A stretch of DNA of 5,263 nt from positions 1 to 5,263 of the forward strand of contig WQWD01000192.1 in assembly GCA_009785545.1 (NCBI GenBank), given 5' to 3'. Under the pieces are notes generated by a model, which worked only from the letters and a program-made list of their open reading frames with translations, searched no databases and was not told the origin of the DNA. Position numbers and translations under genes: made by a program. The DNA is from Treponema sp. GTDB taxonomy: Bacteria > Spirochaetota > Spirochaetia > Treponematales > Breznakiellaceae. Below are positions 1 to 5,263 of this stretch, piece by piece (the first letter of the stretch is position 1; each line of letters starts with the position of its first letter).

Positions 1-1434
1 AAATAACATATCTTTAGATGGATTAACCTGAAGCAAAAAATAATGCAAAGCGCCAAGAGCGATTTTTTCGGCAATATCAAGAGGGTTTCCAACTTCTTCT
101 TCCCTTCCCTTTTGACGAATTTCGTCTAACGCCATGTCACGCAGGGAGTCAATCAAATCGTCAGCGTCAACAACAGTGCCTTCACGGCTTTTCATTTTTC
201 CTTCGGGGAGATTTACCATTCCATAGGAAAGATGGTATAGATTTTTCGCCCATTGGTAACCGAGCTTATCCAACAGCGTAAAAAGCACTTTAAAATGATA
301 TTGCTGTTCCGAACCGACAACATAAATCAGTTTATCAAACTGCCAATCATTGTAGCGGTTTATTGCTGTGCCAAAATCCTGAGTAATATAAATCGAAGTT
401 CCATCTCCTCGTAAAAGAATCTTTTTATCCAGTTTTTCTTCGGTTAAATCAACCGCCACAGAGCCGTCTTCCTGACGAAAGAAAATTCCTTTATCAAGAC
501 CTTTTAAAACTTCTTCTTTTCCAAGTTTATATGTTTGGCTTTCAAAATCAAACTTGTCAAATGAAATGCCGGTACGCTCATAAGTTTTTTTCATGCCTTC
601 AATTGCCCAGTCATTCATCTTTTTCCAAAGTTCTACAGTTTGAGGATCGCCCTTTTCCCACTTCAATAGCATTTCCTGAGCCTTTTTCAAAGACGGGGAT
701 GCGGCTTCGGCTTCCTCTTTTTTCAGCCCTGAGCTAATCAATTTTTCAACTTCATTTTTTAGAGTTTTATTAAAATCAATATACCAATCGCCGACAAATC
801 TATCGCTTTTCATATTTTCCGACTCGGGCGTTTTGCCTTGCCCATTTTCCTGATAAGCGAGCATCGACTTACAAATATGAATACCTCGATCATTGATAAT
901 ACAAACCTTGCGTACTTCCGCACCGAGGGCGTTTAAAATTCGAGAGATACTTTCTCCCAATACATCATTGCGCAAGTGGCCAAGATGAAGCGGCTTATTG
1001 GTGTTTGGACTTGAGAACTCAACCATTGTTTTTTTACCTGCCAAAGAGCCGATTTGCTGACAGTATTTGCCAAACGTAAAATCATCGCTTTGGTTTTGCG
1101 GCAAAACTTCTTCAAGTATCGCCTTGGCGGTTTGCGAGCGATCCATTCGTATATTAAGATACGGCCCTTGAGCCTCTGCCTTAGCGGTTGTTTCTTCGCT
1201 ATTTAGAATTTTTGTAAGCCTTTCGGCAGCTAACTGCGCAATCTGAGGAGGGCCTTTTCGTAAAGGTTTTGCAAAACTGAACATCGGAAAACCTATGTCT
1301 CCCATTTCAGGGTTGGGAGGAATTTCCGCTATTATTTGATGAGCTTCCAGTTTGTCCTGAATCCCCGACTCGCTAAAAAGTTCATTAATAGTTTGAGCAA
1401 TTTTTGTTTTCCAAGGATGTTTGTAATCGTACAT
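1..1434 (-). CDS. argS: Arginyl-tRNA synthetase (class I), C-terminus cut off by the window edge
   Basis: Cytoplasmic enzyme that charges tRNA-Arg with arginine using ATP. I translated the whole minus-strand frame by hand: it is open for 478 codons from ATG at 1434 to the left edge. The N-terminal tRNA-binding (Add1) domain spans about residues 1-110 and includes GPYLNIR. The class I catalytic domain follows, with the HIGH signature as HLGH (150-153) inside SPNTNKPLHLGHLRND. RTGISFD, GDGTSIYITQDFGTAI and VGSEQQYHF come next. The KMSKS loop reads KMKSREG (413-419), so the second lysine of KMSKS is absent; many ArgRS enzymes share this, and K147 just before HLGH is the lysine thought to compensate. 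Family members are usually about 550-590 residues, so roughly 100 residues, mainly the DALR anticodon-binding domain, lie outside. The start is fixed by an in-frame TAA at 1438-1440, two codons upstream. The Shine-Dalgarno match is weak (TAAG). It lies 30 bp after the exonuclease gene and is probably co-transcribed. Confidence 0.98.
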   Translation of the reverse strand, partial: MYDYKHPWKTKIAQTINELFSESGIQDKLEAHQIIAEIPPNPEMGDIGFPMFSFAKPLRKGPPQIAQLAAERLTKILNSEETTAKAEAQGPYLNIRMDRSQTAKAILEEVLPQNQSDDFTFGKYCQQIGSLAGKKTMVEFSSPNTNKPLHLGHLRNDVLGESISRILNALGAEVRKVCIINDRGIHICKSMLAYQENGQGKTPESENMKSDRFVGDWYIDFNKTLKNEVEKLISSGLKKEEAEAASPSLKKAQEMLLKWEKGDPQTVELWKKMNDWAIEGMKKTYERTGISFDKFDFESQTYKLGKEEVLKGLDKGIFFRQEDGSVAVDLTEEKLDKKILLRGDGTSIYITQDFGTAINRYNDWQFDKLIYVVGSEQQYHFKVLFTLLDKLGYQWAKNLYHLSYGMVNLPEGKMKSREGTVVDADDLIDSLRDMALDEIRQKGREEEVGNPLDIAEKIALGALHYFLLQVNPSKDMLF

Positions 1435-1464
1435 AACTTACATTAACAATTTTTTTTGTTTTCA

Positions 1465-2577
1465 TCAACAAGGATTGAGAAGAAATTTTTCCAATCTTTC
1501 TTTTCTTCTTAGCAATTTTTTATGCCACTGCGAATCTTCATCAAAAAGTTGTAATCCTTTTTTTACAAATTCCAGCGAGGTTTTGTAATTGCCTTTTTTC
1601 ATTTGATCAAAACTGTATACATATACGGCACGAGAATGATCTTTTTGCGCGGCGTAATGTAAAATATTTTCTCCCATTAAACGCAGGTCATCATTTTGTA
1701 AATCCTGCCTGCGCAAAAATGCCCGCCAATACAAAGCAAGCCTCCCGACATCATATTCGTATTTGCCGTGATACGGCTGTTTTGCTATCGAAATAATTGC
1801 CGCAAAAATCGAAGCAAGCCCTGAGATGTCAATTTTGTTGTGGTCGCATATCTCAATCAACTGTTCGGTTTTGCCGGTTTTAAGAAAATCGAACCAGATT
1901 TCAGGAGCCATCATACCGGGAATGTCTCCGCTTCGATCAAGTCCCAGCATTTTTGTTTCTATCGAACCTTGAGAACAATCCTGAATTATGTTTTTCCACA
2001 AACGGCGGCAAGGATGTAATAAATCTGCATGATAATACTCAGGCGGTTTTATTCTGTTCATTATGCACATTGTTTTTAGAATTTGCGAATCAAAACATTT
2101 ACCGTTATATGTTACGATTACGCTGTTTTCATTTTTAAATTCGCCAAGTACATTTTCCAAAAAATCATTTTGACCGGGGTAATCCAAAAGCAGATATTGC
2201 GTAATATTTAAATACCCTGACAAAACACGCCCGAAGGCCGCCAAAAAAGCAACTGTTCCGCCGCCGCCGGAAAGCCCTGTTGTTTCCAAATCAAAAAACA
2301 CAAAATCTTTTACCTGCGGCAATTCCCTTCCGGCTAAATCTGGTACAAAAACAGGCAACTGTGAAGGCAGCTTTTCTTTTGGCTTAAACGGAGAAGGCAG
2401 ACGCACTTCTCTTTTTAGAACACCATACCCACAAGCCAGCCAGCCCTGCTTTTTCAAAGTAGAACCGCTAAATTCAAAGACCGCAGATTTTTGCTCTTTG
2501 TTACTGATTCTTTGCGGAGAGATTTCACTGTGTTTCTGTTTTTGAATCAGCTTAAGCCTGTCTCGAAGATTTCCCAT
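1465..2577 (-). CDS. YprB/MrfB-like RNase H-fold 3'-5' exonuclease with TPR-like C-terminus
   Basis: A 370-residue protein of the YprB family (RNase_H_2, DEDD exonuclease superfamily), predicted to be a cytoplasmic metal-dependent nuclease. Visible motifs: FFDLETTGLSGGGGT (94-108) with D96 and E98 as motif I; YNGKCFD (157-163) with D163 as motif II; DLLHPCRRLW (185-194), typical of this family; and HNKID (246-250) with H246 and D250 as motif III, giving a DEDDh-type set. Residues 1-90 are a less conserved N-terminal region. Residues of about 305-365 look like TPR-type helices (AVYVYSFDQMKKGNY, SLEFVKKGLQLF) and end in a basic helix. In Bacillus subtilis the relative YprB (MrfB) acts with the helicase YprA (MrfA) in mitomycin C lesion repair; orthology and the same role here are inference. 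The start is well defined: an in-frame TAA lies at 2593-2595 with no alternative start codon after it, and an AGGAAAG site precedes the ATG. It begins 11 bp after ligA stops, implying co-expression with the ligase. The stop is TGA at 1465-1467. Confidence 0.93.
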   Translation of the reverse strand: MGNLRDRLKLIQKQKHSEISPQRISNKEQKSAVFEFSGSTLKKQGWLACGYGVLKREVRLPSPFKPKEKLPSQLPVFVPDLAGRELPQVKDFVFFDLETTGLSGGGGTVAFLAAFGRVLSGYLNITQYLLLDYPGQNDFLENVLGEFKNENSVIVTYNGKCFDSQILKTMCIMNRIKPPEYYHADLLHPCRRLWKNIIQDCSQGSIETKMLGLDRSGDIPGMMAPEIWFDFLKTGKTEQLIEICDHNKIDISGLASIFAAIISIAKQPYHGKYEYDVGRLALYWRAFLRRQDLQNDDLRLMGENILHYAAQKDHSRAVYVYSFDQMKKGNYKTSLEFVKKGLQLFDEDSQWHKKLLRRKERLEKFLLNPC

Positions 2578-2580
2578 TAA

Positions 2581-2587
2581 CTTTCCT
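2581..2587 (-). promoter_or_regulatory. Ribosome binding site of the YprB-like gene
   Basis: AGGAAAG on the minus strand, separated from the ATG at 2577 by three bases (six from the AGGA core). It occupies most of the 11-bp gap after the ligA stop codon. It is the clearest Shine-Dalgarno sequence in the window and supports the chosen start. Confidence 0.75.
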
Positions 2588-2588
2588 G

Positions 2589-4553
2589 TTAATTAAACAA
2601 CTCCCCCTGAAGTGCGGCGGCTGTTTTTTCTGCGTTTTCCGATTTTGATTGTATCAAAGCCAAAAACTCATCTTCCCCAATAACAGCAATTCCCAGTTCA
2701 CGAGCTTTTTTGTTTTTTGATGAACCTGAAGCGGGATCGTTTGTAACAAGATATGAAAGCCCTTTTACTACCGAGTTTTTTGACAAAGCACCCAGCGCTC
2801 TGATTTTTTCTTCGGCCTCTCCCCTTTTCATCGATTTTAATTCTCCTGTAAAACAAAAAGTGTGCCCGAATAGGGGAAACATTTCTTTTGACTGAGGAGC
2901 TGCAATTGATATAACATTTGTTTTTAACACAGCATCCATTTCATCGGAACATTCTTTAAGCCCTTCCATAATAATGCTTGCGGTAATTTCGCCAAGTCCG
3001 TAAACGTCAGCTAAATCTTCCTTTGTTGCTTTGCGTAATTTAATAAGCGTGTCAAAACCGGCCGACGTTATTTTTTCCATTGTGGTTTCGGCGACATTTT
3101 CCAAATCAAAACCTGCCACAAATTTTGCAAGACTAAGCTCTCGTTTTGTTTGAATATGGCGGATTACTTTGGCAGCCGATATATCTCCCATTCTGTCATA
3201 ATTTGCCAGCTCTTGTATTTGTATCGTATACAATTGGTGAATATGTTTTATGTCATTTTCAAATAATTGGCGAATTAATTTTTCACCTAACTCACGAATA
3301 TCCAATACAGACACCCATTTTTCAAGGCGGTGTAAAAGCCTTTTGGGACACTGCGGGTTCGGGCAATAAAGCCTCGTTCCCGCATCGACTAAATCATTAT
3401 TACAAACACCGCAAGTTTTTGGGAAAATAATTTCAGAGGTTTCTTCGGAATTGGAAAGCGGCGCTAAACCTTCGATTTTGGGGATTATTTCTCCGCGTTT
3501 TACAACAGAAACAGTTGAGCCGATTTTTAACCCCATCGACCGAATCATGTCCGGGTTATTCAAGTTTGCCCGCTTTACGGTTGTTCCCGCAAGCCGCACA
3601 GGATCAATAACTCCGATTGGCGTATAAGTTGCTCCCGATTCACTCCAAATCACTTCACGAAGAGTGCTGAATGCGGCTTCAGGTTCAAACTTAAAAGCAA
3701 TTTGTTTTTCAGGGCGGGTTTTGCGAAGATCGGACATATCTGTTTCGATATTTTTAACAACTAACCCGTCTATATCAAAGGAAAGCGAATCACGCTCTTT
3801 AGCTATTTTATTCCGATAATCAATAACTTCCTGCGCTGTAGAAAATGTTTTTGTAACCGCTGTTTGAAAACTTCTCTTGGAGAGCCATTCGATTTTTTTC
3901 AATTCATTATCAAAGAAACTATCGTCATTTGAAGCAGAGGCGTCATAAACAATAAGGTTTAAGTCATGGCAGCCTTCGCCGTCTTTGCGGCGCATAATCC
4001 CATTAGCGGCGTTACGGCAATTTGCGTTTGCCGGGTATTTATTTTTCCAAACGTTATGTGTCATTATGACTTCGCCTCTGATACCGCCTGTCCACATTAT
4101 GTCAAGTTTATGAACAGCCCCTGACATTTTTTTAGCGTTTGCTGTAATGTCATCGCCGATAATTCCGTCTCCTCGTGTTACGGCTTTAACAAGGACTCCC
4201 TTTTCATACTGAAGCTCCAAACTCGCTCCGTCTAACTTAAACTGAACTACAAACTTTTTTTGTTCGCCCTGTTTTTTTGCCCAAGCGAGCAGCTCCTCCG
4301 GGTTTGACGCCTTTTCCTGGCTTCCCATCGGGATAAGATGTTTTGCTTTTGGAAAACCGTCAACACCGTGCGCAGTTAAGTCTGACGTGCCGACTTTTTT
4401 TAATATATCACTATCGGGATTAAGTTTTTTTAGTTCATCCCAAAGAAGATCAAATTCGCTGTCGGAAATTTCGGCTTCGCCATTGTAGTATGAAACCTGA
4501 TATTTTTGAACGAGCTTTTCTAATTCATCTATTCGCTTCTGATTTGAATTCAT
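2589..4553 (-). CDS. ligA: NAD+-dependent DNA ligase LigA
   Basis: Seals nicks in duplex DNA during replication and repair, using NAD+ to adenylate its lysine. It is complete at 654 residues, within the usual 650-700. Domain Ia (1-70) includes ISDSEFD (29-35). In the nucleotidyltransferase domain the nucleophile is K106 in KLDG (106-109). TRGDG (126-130), RGEV (159-162), NCRNAANG (178-185), DGLVVK (262-267) and AFKF (286-289) supply the other nucleotide-binding residues. The OB domain carries TPIG (311-314) and KRGEIIPKI (352-360). The zinc finger is C381, C384, C397 and C402. Helix-hairpin-helix repeats span about 415-545 and a BRCT domain about 557-632. Oddities: PMGSQ (75-79) replaces the usual PMLSL, the OB motif VGRTG is missing, and the C-terminus ends QGELFN, resembling a sliding-clamp-binding peptide. 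All classical catalytic residues are present, so it should be active. The start is unambiguous: an in-frame TGA lies at 4566-4568 with no other start after it. The ATG overlaps the upstream stop, with only a weak Shine-Dalgarno match. Confidence 0.99.
   Translation of the reverse strand: MNSNQKRIDELEKLVQKYQVSYYNGEAEISDSEFDLLWDELKKLNPDSDILKKVGTSDLTAHGVDGFPKAKHLIPMGSQEKASNPEELLAWAKKQGEQKKFVVQFKLDGASLELQYEKGVLVKAVTRGDGIIGDDITANAKKMSGAVHKLDIMWTGGIRGEVIMTHNVWKNKYPANANCRNAANGIMRRKDGEGCHDLNLIVYDASASNDDSFFDNELKKIEWLSKRSFQTAVTKTFSTAQEVIDYRNKIAKERDSLSFDIDGLVVKNIETDMSDLRKTRPEKQIAFKFEPEAAFSTLREVIWSESGATYTPIGVIDPVRLAGTTVKRANLNNPDMIRSMGLKIGSTVSVVKRGEIIPKIEGLAPLSNSEETSEIIFPKTCGVCNNDLVDAGTRLYCPNPQCPKRLLHRLEKWVSVLDIRELGEKLIRQLFENDIKHIHQLYTIQIQELANYDRMGDISAAKVIRHIQTKRELSLAKFVAGFDLENVAETTMEKITSAGFDTLIKLRKATKEDLADVYGLGEITASIIMEGLKECSDEMDAVLKTNVISIAAPQSKEMFPLFGHTFCFTGELKSMKRGEAEEKIRALGALSKNSVVKGLSYLVTNDPASGSSKNKKARELGIAVIGEDEFLALIQSKSENAEKTAAALQGELFN
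4550..4553 (-). other. ATGA stop/start overlap linking the YibE/F gene to ligA
   Basis: On the minus strand these four bases read ATGA: the ATG starts ligA and the TGA stops the YibE/F-family gene. The bases before the ligA ATG contain only a weak GAAG-type Shine-Dalgarno match. This arrangement usually means that ribosomes finishing the upstream gene re-initiate on the next one, so ligA translation is probably coupled to that of the membrane protein. The overlap is directly visible; coupling is inference. Confidence 0.8.
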
Positions 4554-5263
4554 GACTTCATTATATCATCTTTTTTCAGATAAAAGAGCGAGCAGAAAAA
4601 AGATGTTAAAGGTATCGCAAGTAATATTCCAAAACTGCCGGCGAGAGCTTGTAATATTTCCACAGCGATCATTTCACTGTTAAACAAATCTAAAAACGAG
4701 CCTGAGAATACGCTTAACAGCAGCACTACTGATAATGAACTGCCGATGTAAGCCAAAATAAGCGTGTTTGCCATACTGCCCATTATGTCACGTCCGATGT
4801 TTAAACCTGAGCGGAATAATTCCTTGTTTTTGATTATTTTCGCTTTGTCCTGAATTTCCCATAACGACGATGATATTGATATGGCAACGTCCATAATCGC
4901 ACCCATAGCGCCAATTATGATCCCCGCAAAAATTACCGCATTCAGGTTTAATTGGATATCACCCGGAAGGTTTATTAAAAAACGGGAATGTTCATCTACA
5001 ATTCCAGTTAACATCAAAACTCTATCCATTACCAAAGCAATAATTCCCGCTGCCATAACACCGCCTGTACAGCCGGCAACAGAGGCAAGCGATTTTTTGT
5101 TAAACCCAATTACAATTAAAAGCGTCATGGCAATTGTATAAACGCACACAAGTATCGACATTAAATAAATATTTTTTCCAGAAAGAATCGCCGGGATAAA
5201 AACTGCAAATATTGCGGCAAACGTAAAACCAAGCGATAACAGCGTGTTAAAACCTTTTTTTCT
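4550..5263 (-). CDS. YibE/F-family multipass membrane protein, N-terminus cut off by the window edge
   Basis: Integral membrane protein of the YibE/F family (PF07907), whose function is unknown. The frame is open to the right edge, giving 237 visible residues. The first ATG in the frame (5161) is internal, because the 34 codons before it encode family-like sequence (RKKGFNTLLSLGFTFAAIFA) that includes a membrane helix. Family members of this single-gene type are about 370-400 residues, so perhaps 130-160 residues are missing. In fragment numbering, hydrophobic segments lie at about 7-28, 34-54, 60-85, 106-130, 167-188 and 203-229. The diagnostic motifs are GAMGAIMDVAISISSSL (118-134), on the fourth segment, and IGRDIMGSMANTLILAYIG (156-174), separated by a charged loop (KAKIIKNKELFRSG). 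The tail is short and polar (KKDDIMKS). Its TGA overlaps the ligA ATG, so it is probably the gene immediately before ligA in the same operon. No known mechanism links the family to DNA ligation. Confidence 0.9.
   Translation of the reverse strand, partial: RKKGFNTLLSLGFTFAAIFAVFIPAILSGKNIYLMSILVCVYTIAMTLLIVIGFNKKSLASVAGCTGGVMAAGIIALVMDRVLMLTGIVDEHSRFLINLPGDIQLNLNAVIFAGIIIGAMGAIMDVAISISSSLWEIQDKAKIIKNKELFRSGLNIGRDIMGSMANTLILAYIGSSLSVVLLLSVFSGSFLDLFNSEMIAVEILQALAGSFGILLAIPLTSFFCSLFYLKKDDIMKS

Noticed and set aside
531..737. Plus-strand reading frame opposite argS.
   Set aside because: It is antisense to conserved ArgRS sequence, with a low-complexity translation and no family features. The same reasoning applies to plus-strand frames at 1953-2138, 2710-2895, 3146-3430 and 4881-5141.
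933..1115. 60-codon minus-strand reading frame inside argS.
   Set aside because: It is out of frame with argS, whose HIGH-motif region is encoded by the same bases. It has no recognisable motif and no sign of its own ribosome binding site.
1445..1460. Inverted repeat AACAA / TTGTT around a T-run in the gap between the exonuclease gene and argS.
   Set aside because: The stem is five base pairs with one G-C pair, too weak for an intrinsic terminator. The genes are closely spaced on one strand.
1440..1468. Possible promoter just before argS: TTGATG, 17-bp A-rich spacer, TAATGT on the minus strand.
   Set aside because: The spacing is right, but the -10 match is only about three of six. Transcription would also begin almost at the argS ATG, leaving no leader. 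In such an A/T-rich gap this is likely chance.
4255..4278. Two A7 runs close together in ligA (codons about 93-100), one forming the heptamer A AAA AAG known from programmed frameshifting.
   Set aside because: A -1 shift there meets a stop after about six codons, before the KLDG nucleophile, giving a useless fragment. I saw no stimulatory structure, and lysine-rich A-runs are expected at this base composition.
1..5263. A novel defence, mobile or secondary-metabolism system.
   Set aside because: All four genes belong to recognisable families, three of them housekeeping or repair related. There are no integrases, transposases, repeats, tRNA-adjacent junctions or composition breaks to suggest an inserted island.

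Overview
This window carries four densely packed protein genes, all on the minus strand, with both outer genes cut by the window edges. In transcription order (right to left) they are: a YibE/F-family membrane protein (5' end missing), the NAD+-dependent DNA ligase ligA (complete), a YprB/MrfB-type RNase H-fold exonuclease (complete), and arginyl-tRNA synthetase argS (3' end missing). Junctions are tight: a 4-bp ATGA overlap, then 11 bp, then 30 bp. I see no convincing terminator or strong promoter between them, so they probably form one transcription unit whose promoter lies beyond the right edge. I found no RNA genes, mobile elements, CRISPR arrays or notable repeats, and no gap longer than 30 bp.

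The organism is a bacterium with low-to-moderate GC, A/T-ending codons and TGA used as a stop. The ligase is a divergent form: it has PMGSQ where most LigA proteins have PMLSL, lacks the VGRTG motif of the OB domain, and has NCRNAANG where NPRNAAAG is usual. From memory this resembles ligases of spirochaetes of the Treponema type, so a Treponema-like spirochaete is my best guess. This was not checked by any search.

Functionally, the centre of the window is DNA maintenance: a nick-sealing ligase followed by a likely metal-dependent DEDD exonuclease. The Bacillus relative of that exonuclease (YprB/MrfB) works with the helicase YprA/MrfA in mitomycin-lesion repair. The helicase is not in this window. 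ArgS is a housekeeping translation enzyme, and the YibE/F protein is a polytopic membrane protein of unknown function. The most interesting details are a possible sliding-clamp-binding peptide at the extreme C-terminus of LigA, the altered ligase motifs, and the ligase-exonuclease pairing. I see no evidence for a novel multi-gene system such as a defence island, and the window is mostly ordinary core genome.
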